Shown here piece after piece: positions 8,917-15,837 of a stretch of 64,000 nt of DNA. How positions within the stretch are numbered: the stretch's first letter is position 1; each line of letters starts with the position of its first letter. The stretch is from Pseudomonas sp. 5P_3.1_Bac2 (GTDB taxonomy: Bacteria; Pseudomonadota; Gammaproteobacteria; Pseudomonadales; Pseudomonadaceae). The notes beneath the pieces were generated by a model that saw nothing but the letters and a program-made list of their open reading frames with translations, searched no databases and had not been told where the DNA came from. The DNA lies in the NCBI RefSeq assembly GCF_025465995.1, contig NZ_JANLNY010000006.1, forward strand, positions 930,001 through 994,000, given 5' to 3'. The position numbers and the translations under genes were made by a program.

Positions 8917-8934
8917 ACATATAAAATAATATGT
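8917..8934. promoter_or_regulatory. ACATAT-N6-ATATGT palindrome, candidate GntR operator
   Basis: Perfect 6-bp arms ACATAT (8917-8922) and ATATGT (8929-8934) in an AT-rich patch about 100 bp before the DmmA-like gene. ATATGT also occurs twice in the divergent GntR/aldehyde dehydrogenase promoter region. Dyad shape and spacing suit an FCD-type GntR dimer. No experimental support can be read here. Confidence 0.4.
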
Positions 8935-9033
8935 TATGGCATGAGTCGTGCTTTCGCTCCGGCCAACGTATTAATACAGCCTTCATTGTTACCTCGCGGC
9001 AGCGCCGCGGTAACGCCTTACGAGGTGTGCACC

Positions 9034-9639
9034 ATGCTTATCACCGGCATCAAGAGCCGACCCATCTACGACCGCCTGCAACCCATGGCTGGCGGTTTGC
9101 GCCACCTGATCGCAGGTCAGGGCAGCGGCGGTACGGCGATGTTTCGTCTGATCCAGGAAATGACTGCGCAACAACGCGCCAACACCACCCTGCTCTATTC
9201 CACCGAGACATTCTCCGGGCATAACCACCTGGCAACACTGCAACAGGCCGATGTCGCGGGCTTGCAGGTATTCGCCAGCAACCAAGCGCTGATCGACGCC
9301 CTCGCGCAGCTGTTGCGGGATGCGCACATGGGCACGCGCCTGTATCTCAGCGGCTCGGAAAGCTTTATCGGCACGGCCATGCAGGCCGCCAACGCGGTCG
9401 ACCTCAATCGCGACGAAGTGCTGCGCGAACACAGCGGCACCTTGGTGCGCCGGGTCTGGTGTGCGCACTGCGACACCTACACCGAGAACGTCACCCAGCG
9501 CCTGTTTGTCTGCCCTGGCTGCAAACTCAACTTGGTCGTGCGTGACCACTATTCCCGGCGCCTGGCGGCCTTCCAGGGCATCAAAGCCGATGGTGAAGTC
9601 CCGGGCGAACTACCACCTGCCGAGGAGCTGGACACATGA
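9034..9639 (+). CDS. DmmA-like subunit of heme-dependent N-demethylase, zinc-ribbon protein
   Basis: 201-aa protein resembling the DmmA family of dimethylamine monooxygenase. N-terminal alpha/beta part (about 1-125) followed by a four-cysteine ribbon, WCAHC near residue 145 and CPGC near 165, which should bind zinc or iron. Start chosen at the ATG preceded by GAGGTG (7-nt spacing); an upstream in-frame ATG has no SD. It overlaps the reductase gene by 4 bp (ATGA), and the DUF3445 gene follows, the usual three-gene set. In the characterised systems these proteins together oxidatively demethylate a secondary amine to a primary amine plus formaldehyde. Here the substrate is unproven. Confidence 0.78.
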   Translation: MLITGIKSRPIYDRLQPMAGGLRHLIAGQGSGGTAMFRLIQEMTAQQRANTTLLYSTETFSGHNHLATLQQADVAGLQVFASNQALIDALAQLLRDAHMGTRLYLSGSESFIGTAMQAANAVDLNRDEVLREHSGTLVRRVWCAHCDTYTENVTQRLFVCPGCKLNLVVRDHYSRRLAAFQGIKADGEVPGELPPAEELDT

Positions 9640-10604
9640 GTAGCCATAACGGAATTCTCAAAGTGCGGGTTGCCCGCATCGAAACCCTCACCCCCGAAAT
9701 CAAGCGCTTCACCTTGGTCGACCTAGAAGGCAAGCATTTGCCCGCGTTCTCCGGCGGCAGCCATGTGGTGGTGGTGATCGACGACGCGGACAGCACCTAT
9801 CGCAATGCCTATTCGTTGATGAACTCGCCGTACGACTCCAGCGCCTATCAGATCGCGGTCCGCCGCGTCAGCGAAGGCCGTGGCGGTTCGCGCTTCCTGC
9901 ACAGCCAAGTCAAGGAAGGCGACTTGCTGCAAATCATGCAGCCAGCCAACCTCTTCCCCTTGGCCAAGCATGCGCGCCAGCACATTTTTATCGCCGGCGG
10001 CGTGGGCATCACCCCGGTCTACTCGCAACTGGATGAGCTGCATCTCAAACAGGTCGATTTCGAGCTGCACCTAGCCGTTCGTGGCCCGGAACACGCCACC
10101 CTGGGCCTGGAGCTGCAAGCCAAGTACGGCAAACACGTACACCTCTATGTAGATGGCCAAGGCCCACGCATGGATATCCGCCAAGTGCTCGCGCAGCGGC
10201 CGCTGGGCAGTCACGTTTACGTGTGCGGCCCGGACAGCATGATCGACGACACCATCGACAGCGCCCATGCACTGGGCTGGACCGACAGCCACATCCATTA
10301 CGAGCGTTTTGTCGAGCAAGGCTCGCTGGGCGAACCCTTCAGCGTGACGCTGGCGCGTCAGGGCGTGACCCTCGAAGTGGCACCCGATCAGTCCCTGCTC
10401 GAAGCCGCCGAAAAAGCCGGCTACGCAGTGCCGTACCTGTGCCGTGGCGGCGCGTGTGGCTACTGCGAAACCACCGTGTTGGAAATCGAAGGCGAGCTGG
10501 ACCATCGCGATGACTGGCTCAGCGAAGAAGACAAACTGAGCAAACGCAAATTTATGCCGTGTGTTTCACGCGCCAACTGCAGCCGTTTGGTCGTAGACCT
10601 CTAA
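9636..10604 (+). CDS. PDR/VanB-family oxidoreductase, reductase of the N-demethylase
   Basis: 322-aa flavin/iron-sulfur reductase passing electrons from NAD(P)H to the heme subunit. Domain order: flavin-binding barrel (about 5-100, with YRNAYSLMNSPYD), NAD-binding domain (about 105-225, with IAGGVGITP and HVYVCGPDSMI), then a plant-type [2Fe-2S] ferredoxin domain (about 235-322) with CRGGACGYC and a fourth Cys in MPCVSRA. Translationally coupled to the DmmA-like gene and 16 bp before the DUF3445 gene. The family also serves vanillate demethylase and phthalate dioxygenase, but the neighbours point to amine N-demethylation. Confidence 0.9.
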   Translation: MSSHNGILKVRVARIETLTPEIKRFTLVDLEGKHLPAFSGGSHVVVVIDDADSTYRNAYSLMNSPYDSSAYQIAVRRVSEGRGGSRFLHSQVKEGDLLQIMQPANLFPLAKHARQHIFIAGGVGITPVYSQLDELHLKQVDFELHLAVRGPEHATLGLELQAKYGKHVHLYVDGQGPRMDIRQVLAQRPLGSHVYVCGPDSMIDDTIDSAHALGWTDSHIHYERFVEQGSLGEPFSVTLARQGVTLEVAPDQSLLEAAEKAGYAVPYLCRGGACGYCETTVLEIEGELDHRDDWLSEEDKLSKRKFMPCVSRANCSRLVVDL

Positions 10605-10620
10605 GATAGGAAGTAAAATA

Positions 10621-11658
10621 ATGACCGTATTCAAGCCAATTGAAACCTACTCTGACGACTACACCTACAGCAACTCGCGCGAGGCCGTGACCCGCCTGCC
10701 CTTCCCGTACCCGGAAGATCAGTACATGTATTCGATGAACGTCGAACCCCATGTACCTTTTGGCGAAGGCGCACTGCGTGCGCAGTTCGATATCGACGAG
10801 CATTACATCTCCGAGTGCCACCACCGCGCCCATATCCTCGATACTCAGCCAGGCGTGCATTACCTGGCCCTGCCGCACATGATGGAAGCCCAGTGGGACT
10901 TGCTGGAATTGCTGATGGAGTCGTACTCGCGCGACTTCCCTGAGCACTTCACCTTGAACAAAAACGGCAGCCAATGGCACTGGATCAACCGCCCGCTGCA
11001 GATCGATCAGACCTTCACCTTCGGTGACACCAGCACCCTGCCGATGGAGCCGATGGAATACATCACCCGTCAGGCTCAGGGTGAGTTCATCCTGCTTGAA
11101 GAGCGTGACGAAACCCTCTACATGGGCGCCGGCATGGCCACTCAGCGTGCCGACTACTCCCTGCGTTTCAACCTTGGCATGAGCTTCATGGAGTTCCATG
11201 GTCCGGTGCCCAAGCTTGAAGAAATGGGCATCCTCAGCCGTGCGCTGAAGTTCCTCCTGCGCCTGCGTCCAGGCCACCCAGTGCGCCGTACCAACTGGTC
11301 GATCACCGTCAACCCGCGCCTCGAAACTTCGGCTGAAACGCTGCCGGACTGGGCACCGGACCGCACTATCGTCACCCCGGAAAACGCCGGTGAGCTGGTC
11401 AACCTGCGCATCGAGTTGCAACCCCTGCACCGTATGCCGCGTAGCAACGCCGTATTATTCCCGGTGCGCACTTACCTAGTCAGCCTCAAAGAGCTGGCCG
11501 AGTACGCGCCACAGTGGGCCAAGCGCATGCACCGCGTGATCCGTGATTTGGATCAGGAGCTGGTGGACTACAAGGGCTTTACCCGCTACCGCGATGCAAT
11601 GGTCGCCTGGCTGTCGCAATACGATGACGGCACGCCGGTCGACGAAAGCAAACAATAA
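10621..11658 (+). CDS. DUF3445 heme-dependent oxidative N-demethylase catalytic subunit
   Basis: 345-aa DUF3445 protein (HODM alpha-subunit-like). Known relatives bind heme and hydroxylate an N-methyl group of dimethylamine or dimethylproline, so it is the probable catalytic subunit. Visible: a Trp/His-rich N-terminal part, then QWHWINRPLQI around residue 122 and the RTNWSI segment near 221. SD AGGAAGT sits 10 nt before the ATG. Last gene before a strong terminator. What is uncertain is the substrate: the aldehyde dehydrogenase in the operon hints at a larger N-alkyl amine or methylated amino acid rather than plain dimethylamine, and no trimethylamine monooxygenase or glutamine-methylamine genes are present. 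Confidence 0.85.
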   Translation: MTVFKPIETYSDDYTYSNSREAVTRLPFPYPEDQYMYSMNVEPHVPFGEGALRAQFDIDEHYISECHHRAHILDTQPGVHYLALPHMMEAQWDLLELLMESYSRDFPEHFTLNKNGSQWHWINRPLQIDQTFTFGDTSTLPMEPMEYITRQAQGEFILLEERDETLYMGAGMATQRADYSLRFNLGMSFMEFHGPVPKLEEMGILSRALKFLLRLRPGHPVRRTNWSITVNPRLETSAETLPDWAPDRTIVTPENAGELVNLRIELQPLHRMPRSNAVLFPVRTYLVSLKELAEYAPQWAKRMHRVIRDLDQELVDYKGFTRYRDAMVAWLSQYDDGTPVDESKQ

Positions 11659-11672
11659 ATTTACCCCCCTTG

Positions 11673-11700
11673 AGCGCGCCCTATTGGCGCGCTTTTTCTT
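11673..11700 (+). terminator. Rho-independent terminator after the N-demethylase genes
   Basis: AGCGCGCC (11673-11680), 5-nt loop, GGCGCGCT (11686-11693) followed by TTTTCTT. Eight GC-rich pairs and a U-tail. It separates the enzyme genes from the MFS gene, which may need its own promoter or rely on readthrough. Confidence 0.88.
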
Positions 11701-11731
11701 CCCTATGTTTGCCAAAAATTAGGACCCACCC

Positions 11732-12949
11732 ATGAAAACAATACGCAACCTACTGCCAGAGAGTTGGGCTCTGGTGTTCTCCGCCGCAGGCTCTGCCTAC
11801 GGCGTAGGTTTACTCGGTCTGTGGGCGCTGCCATTTTTGATCAGCGCCATCATCAACGACCTCAAGCTGAACGAGGTCGAAGCAGGCCTGCTGATGTCCG
11901 CCGAGTTTGGTTTCACCATGCTCGCCTCGTTGCTGATCGCGCCCTTCATGGGCCGTGCACCGCGGCGCACCCTAGCGCTGCTGGGCACCTTGCTGGCCAT
12001 CGTAGCCAACCTGATCAGCGCCAACATTGACCACATTTATACGCTGGCGGCAGTGCGCTGCATCGCCGGTATCGGTGCCGGCCTGGCCCTGGCCTGCGGC
12101 AATGCCAGCGTCTCCAGCGCCAAGCAACCCGATCGCATTGCCGGGCACATGAACGTGCTCTCGGTAGTGCTGATGATCGTGGTGATGCTCGGCTACGCCA
12201 AAGTCATGGCCTTGTACGGGCTGTCCGGTCTCTACTACGCCATGGCCGCCACTATGGCGGTGATGCTGCTGGCCATTCCGGCCATGCAACAACGCAGCAC
12301 AAGCATCGCGCCAAGCCCGCTGTCGCCCACCGCCAAGAGCGGTTCGGGCAATATCCTGCTGAGCTTGCCGGCCATCTGCATGATGCTCGCCATGTTTGTG
12401 TTCCAGGCGCGCGACACCATGGGCTGGGCCTTTGTCGAGCGTATCGGGACCATGGTTGGCTACAGCGGCGCCGAGTTGGGCATGCTGCTGTCGCTGCAGT
12501 CGGTGGTCGGCCTGATTGGCCCGCTGCTGGCCGCGATCATCGGCAAGCGCTTTGGCCTGAGCACCCCGGTGATTCTGGCCATCCTGCTCAGCGGTGGGAC
12601 CAGCCTGGCCTACGTACTGGGCGAACACTCCAAGTTCCTCTACACCGCCGGGGTGATGACCATCTGCGTGACCTACTTCTACGCCTTGAGTTACCTCACC
12701 GGGCTCGCCGCCGCGCTGGACCGCGAAGGTCGTGTCGTAGCAGCCGCCAGTGGTTTCCTCAGCCTGGGTCTGGCCGTGGGTCCGGCGATTTCCGGTGGCC
12801 TGATCTCCATGGGTGGTTTCACCCTGGCAGCGTGGGGCATTGGTGTGACGGTGGTGCTGACCTTGCTGCTGGTCATCGTGCCGCTGGCGAGCATTCGTCG
12901 CGAGCACTCCACAGCCAGCCCTGTGCTGCCTGAGGCCGCTGCCGCCTAA
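11732..12949 (+). CDS. MFS transporter, likely uptake of the island's substrate
   Basis: 405-aa major facilitator with about 12 hydrophobic helices and the cytoplasmic-loop motif in MGRAPRRTLALLG between TM2 and TM3. It lies 73 bp after the DUF3445 gene, behind a terminator but in the same direction. Substrate import of the compound demethylated by the upstream enzymes is the simplest reading. I cannot assign a characterised MFS subfamily. The C-terminal tail (SPVLPEAAAA) is low complexity. Confidence 0.8.
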   Translation: MKTIRNLLPESWALVFSAAGSAYGVGLLGLWALPFLISAIINDLKLNEVEAGLLMSAEFGFTMLASLLIAPFMGRAPRRTLALLGTLLAIVANLISANIDHIYTLAAVRCIAGIGAGLALACGNASVSSAKQPDRIAGHMNVLSVVLMIVVMLGYAKVMALYGLSGLYYAMAATMAVMLLAIPAMQQRSTSIAPSPLSPTAKSGSGNILLSLPAICMMLAMFVFQARDTMGWAFVERIGTMVGYSGAELGMLLSLQSVVGLIGPLLAAIIGKRFGLSTPVILAILLSGGTSLAYVLGEHSKFLYTAGVMTICVTYFYALSYLTGLAAALDREGRVVAAASGFLSLGLAVGPAISGGLISMGGFTLAAWGIGVTVVLTLLLVIVPLASIRREHSTASPVLPEAAAA

Positions 12950-12988
12950 ACCGCAGAGGGCTGCGCTGCAGCCTTAGCGCGTTTAATA

Positions 12989-13029
12989 GACACCTTCTGG
13001 GCGCATACCATGCAGCATCAGAAGGTGTC
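12989..13029 (+). repeat. Inverted repeat after the MFS gene
   Basis: Perfect 11-bp arms, GACACCTTCTG (12989-12999) and CAGAAGGTGTC (13019-13029), with a 19-nt loop. It starts 40 bp after the MFS stop codon. No U-run follows, so it could be a stability hairpin, a weak terminator or an operator. Confidence 0.5.
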
Positions 13030-13293
13030 ATTAACCCACCCTATCCCACTGTCCCATTGGTTGATCAGCAATAGTCTGACGCTAAGTCGACAAAAGCACT
13101 CTGATCAAACTTAAGTTGGCACGCTTTTTTCTTATTAAATCCCACTATGGCGTTTTGACTTGGAAACAGGTTAAAGCCCATGGGCACAATGCACCAGCAA
13201 TGAGCAACAGACGTTATCAGCGTCTTTTAATGGAGCGAGTAAGAGCCAAAAGCTTATTACTCGTGGTGTCATTAGCAAATAGGGATATTAACC

Positions 13294-13419
13294 ATGCCCA
13301 CTACTCAGTTACGCCAACAGCACTTAATCCTGTTCGCCGCTCATTTATCTCCCGCCTCTACAGCAGCGCTACTGCTAGTGCCTAACAATCATGCCCCCGG
13401 ACATAGCGCGAGCGGCTAA
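13294..13419 (+). CDS. Possible small ORF, 41 aa, function unknown
   Basis: ATG-to-TAA frame in the gap before tonB, with AGGGAT about 7 nt before the ATG. The product has a mildly hydrophobic middle and a Ser/Ala/His-rich tail. No homology is recognised. It could be a short peptide gene or chance; the surrounding AT-rich DNA weakens codon arguments. Confidence 0.22.
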   Translation: MPTTQLRQQHLILFAAHLSPASTAALLLVPNNHAPGHSASG

Positions 13420-13623
13420 CTCGCTCTAGCGCAGCACCTACAGCACAACCCCAAGCAGATGCGCAGTCACTGCTGAGGCCTGATCGCGTGCTTATAAGTC
13501 ATGTGCCAATAAATCCATCGGCGTATTCAATAGCCGTGGCCGAGTGCGCGCTAAATATTCCTAACACTAACTTCTTGTTATTTGCCCAGTGCATATTCCC
13601 TTACGCAGGAAGGATCATTCGCA

Positions 13624-14478
13624 ATGAATAACGCACTGCTAAAAAGTGCTCTACCCAGTTATTTAACTGAGCCATTAGCGCCTGCTCAATCCAATACCCG
13701 CCTGACTAAGGGCAGGTATAAAGTCAGCCCTTTAACGGTTGCGACCCTGAGCCTCTGGCAGATACTTGGCTTAATCAGTGTTTCTATCTTGCTGCATGTT
13801 TGCCTCTGGTATTTTTTCCATAGCCGCGAAGCGCTGCCAGTGCCAACACCGGCGCAAATTCCCGAGATCAGCGTTGAGTTATCGAGCGCGCAACCGCTAC
13901 CTACGCCGCCCGAGCCCCAGCCCGTCACTTCCGCACCAGCAGAACCGATCCTGGCGCCGCCCATTGAAGATGAAAACGCCTTAAAACCGCCGCCACCCAA
14001 GCTCGTTAAACTCAAACCTGTGGCGCCAGCCAAACCCCGGGGAAAACCCAAACCGGCCAAACCCGTCGCGCCGCTCAAATCGCCTGCAGCACCAGCACCA
14101 GCGCCGGCACCTGCTGCAGCAGCGCCACAAGCATCAGCAGCCAGCGCGCCTGCGCCAGCCAGCACGGCATCGGCGGGCAGCGCCAACGTTAAAGAAACCG
14201 CCGCGATTTCAGGTTTAGCCAGCCTCGGCAATCCACCACCGGACTACCCGCCTCTGGCGCTGCGCCGAAACTGGGAGGGCCGGGTCGTGTTGCGCATCCA
14301 AGTGCTTAGCAACGGGCGCGCCGGCAGCGTCGAGGTCAGCCGCTCCAGTGGCAAGCCGCAGCTCGATCAAGCGGCGGTCGAGGCAGTGAAAAACTGGAAA
14401 TTCATTCCCGCCAAACGGGGTGACACCGCCATTGATGGCTTCGCCACCCAAACCATTGATTTTAAGTTGCCGCAATAA
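13624..14478 (+). CDS. tonB: TonB energy-transducing protein
   Basis: 284-aa TonB. One N-terminal membrane helix (about 42-65) after a 40-residue cytoplasmic lead, a long Pro/Ala/Lys-rich periplasmic spacer (about 70-200) and a C-terminal TonB domain with PPDYPPLALRRNWEGRVVLR and the closing VKNWKFIPA. Start chosen at MNNALLK because AGGAAGGA lies 9 nt upstream; an earlier in-frame codon has no SD. Followed by exbB after 37 bp and exbD, then a TonB-dependent receptor. The extended N-terminus is also seen in Pseudomonas TonB1. No Fur box is apparent, so this copy may be wired to its adjacent receptor rather than to general iron uptake. Confidence 0.92.
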   Translation: MNNALLKSALPSYLTEPLAPAQSNTRLTKGRYKVSPLTVATLSLWQILGLISVSILLHVCLWYFFHSREALPVPTPAQIPEISVELSSAQPLPTPPEPQPVTSAPAEPILAPPIEDENALKPPPPKLVKLKPVAPAKPRGKPKPAKPVAPLKSPAAPAPAPAPAAAAPQASAASAPAPASTASAGSANVKETAAISGLASLGNPPPDYPPLALRRNWEGRVVLRIQVLSNGRAGSVEVSRSSGKPQLDQAAVEAVKNWKFIPAKRGDTAIDGFATQTIDFKLPQ

Positions 14479-14515
14479 CTGTGGCCGCTACTACTTGCCT
14501 GCGAGAGGTGTTGTC

Positions 14516-15223
14516 ATGAACGAGTCAATGTCATCCCTAATTGTCCCGGCTGTACTGTGGGCCTTGGTGCTGTTTTCGGTGGTGAGCTGGGCCTTGCTGT
14601 TAATCAAGTCCAGCCAATATCTGCAACGCAAACGTCAAGATAAGCGGTTTAGCCAAGCGTTCTGGAATGCCTCTGATCTGCTGAGCGCGGCCGAACATGC
14701 CCATCAATACCCTGGTGCATTGGCGCGCATCGCAAGCAGTGGTTTCGAGGCCATTCACGTGACCGAAGCGCCGCGCACCACCCACCAGCTGGCCAGCACG
14801 ATTAATCGGGCAGATCGTCTCGAACGTAATCTGCGCCAGCAAATTCAAAAAGAACGCCGTGCACTAGAAAGTGGTTTGGCGGTGCTGGCCAGCATCGGCA
14901 GCACCGCGCCCTTTATCGGCCTGTTTGGCACGGTCTGGGGGATCATGGAAGCCCTGCAAAGCATTGGTGCCAGTGGCTCGGCCAGTCTTGAAACCGTCGC
15001 CGGGCCGATTGGTCACGCCCTGATCGCGACCGGGGTCGGGATTGCCGTCGCCGTACCGGCGGTGCTGATCTACAACTTTTTCCTGCGCAGGCAAAAGCTG
15101 GCCTTGGCCAACATGGACGACTTCGCCCATGACTTCGATGCGCTGGCGCAGCGCAGTGCGTTCAACATCACCCGCCAACCGATCAGCGCCAGCAGCACTG
15201 CGGCCGTAAGGGAGGCTAGCTAA
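14516..15223 (+). CDS. exbB: ExbB/MotA/TolQ-family proton channel protein
   Basis: 235-aa inner-membrane subunit that with ExbD converts proton flow into TonB motion. Three hydrophobic segments: about 10-30, then the conserved pair around 122-145 (APFIGLFGTVWGIMEAL) and 165-190 (GPIGHALIATGVGIAVAVPAVLIY). The Gly/Thr-rich signatures match the MotA/TolQ/ExbB fold. ATG is preceded by GAGAGGTG. Stop overlaps the exbD ATG by one base (TAATG), so the two are translationally coupled. Confidence 0.93.
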   Translation: MNESMSSLIVPAVLWALVLFSVVSWALLLIKSSQYLQRKRQDKRFSQAFWNASDLLSAAEHAHQYPGALARIASSGFEAIHVTEAPRTTHQLASTINRADRLERNLRQQIQKERRALESGLAVLASIGSTAPFIGLFGTVWGIMEALQSIGASGSASLETVAGPIGHALIATGVGIAVAVPAVLIYNFFLRRQKLALANMDDFAHDFDALAQRSAFNITRQPISASSTAAVREAS

Positions 15224-15624
15224 TGTCATTCTCCACTCAAGACAGCGATGAAGTGCTTAGCGAAATGAATGTCACGCCGCTGGTCGACGTGATGTTGGTG
15301 TTATTGGTGGTATTCATCGTCACCGCCCCGCTGATGACCAATGCGATCAAGGTCAACCTGCCGAAAACGGACGCCGTGGCCCCGGCCGAGAAGAAAGATC
15401 CGCTGGTGGTTAGCGTGGATCAGGACGGCAAGTTCTATCTGGCGAAAAACCAGCTTGAACCAGAGTTATTGGAAGCCAGCCTCAAGCAAGCCAAGGCCGC
15501 AGACAGCGAAGTGCGGGTACAGCTGCAGGCCGACACTGCCGTCAACTATGGGCAAGTAGCCAAAGCCATGGCGGCTATCGAGCGCTCCGGCATCACCAAG
15601 ATTGCGGTGATGACCAGCCGTTAA
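15223..15624 (+). CDS. exbD: ExbD/TolR-family biopolymer transport protein
   Basis: 133-aa partner of ExbB. One N-terminal membrane helix (about 20-42) in the typical sequence MNVTPLVDVMLVLLVVFIV, including the essential membrane Asp of PLVDVM, then a periplasmic domain ending in the SGITKIAVMTS strand. Coupled to exbB by a one-base overlap. It completes a full TonB-ExbB-ExbD motor directly upstream of a receptor gene. Confidence 0.93.
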   Translation: MSFSTQDSDEVLSEMNVTPLVDVMLVLLVVFIVTAPLMTNAIKVNLPKTDAVAPAEKKDPLVVSVDQDGKFYLAKNQLEPELLEASLKQAKAADSEVRVQLQADTAVNYGQVAKAMAAIERSGITKIAVMTSR

Positions 15625-15670
15625 ACAAAGCGCCAGGCAAAGACGCTTAACCACTCGTTAGCGACCCTAT

Positions 15671-15689
15671 TGCCCTCCATAGGAGGGCA
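15671..15689 (+). terminator. Compact hairpin after exbD
   Basis: TGCCCTCC (15671-15678), loop ATA, GGAGGGCA (15682-15689). Eight perfect pairs, 46 bp after the exbD stop. A modest T-rich stretch (GTTTTATT) comes about 10 nt later. A partial terminator is plausible. Confidence 0.45.
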
Positions 15690-15708
15690 TTGGCCAAGTT
15701 TTATTCAC

Positions 15709-15743
15709 CCATGCCTTAACGCATCTGCAGCGCCAAGGCATGG
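15709..15743. repeat. Inverted repeat upstream of the TonB-dependent receptor
   Basis: Perfect 9-bp arms CCATGCCTT (15709-15717) and AAGGCATGG (15735-15743), 17-nt loop, about 95 bp before the receptor ATG. The location fits an operator or a leader hairpin. It does not resemble a Fur box. Confidence 0.4.
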
Positions 15744-15837
15744 CCGTTGTTCTTAGCAACAGCACCGCTCCACTCGGACCAAGGAAGGCCCACAAGGCCA
15801 TGTAGCTCAATGTCTTGATAACTCTGGAGTCACTTTG

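Larger units (their letters stand above)
12950..13623. other. Gene-poor, AT-richer gap between the amine island and tonB
   Basis: About 670 bp, visibly richer in A+T than its flanks. It contains the inverted repeat at 12989-13029, a possible 41-codon ORF at 13294-13419 and the tonB SD AGGAAGGA at 13607-13614. I see no Fur box, no IS remnant and no tRNA. A longer reading frame across 13116-13385 has atypical composition and no SD. The gap may mark the join between two separately acquired blocks. Confidence 0.4.

Noticed and set aside
13116..13385. 89-codon frame in the gap before tonB
   Set aside because: Non-ATG start, no SD, basic and low-similarity product; the shorter 41-codon frame with an SD is the better, though weak, candidate.
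15625..15837. Fur box before the TonB-dependent receptor
   Set aside because: No stretch resembles GATAATGATAATCATTATC; the dyads present have a different sequence.
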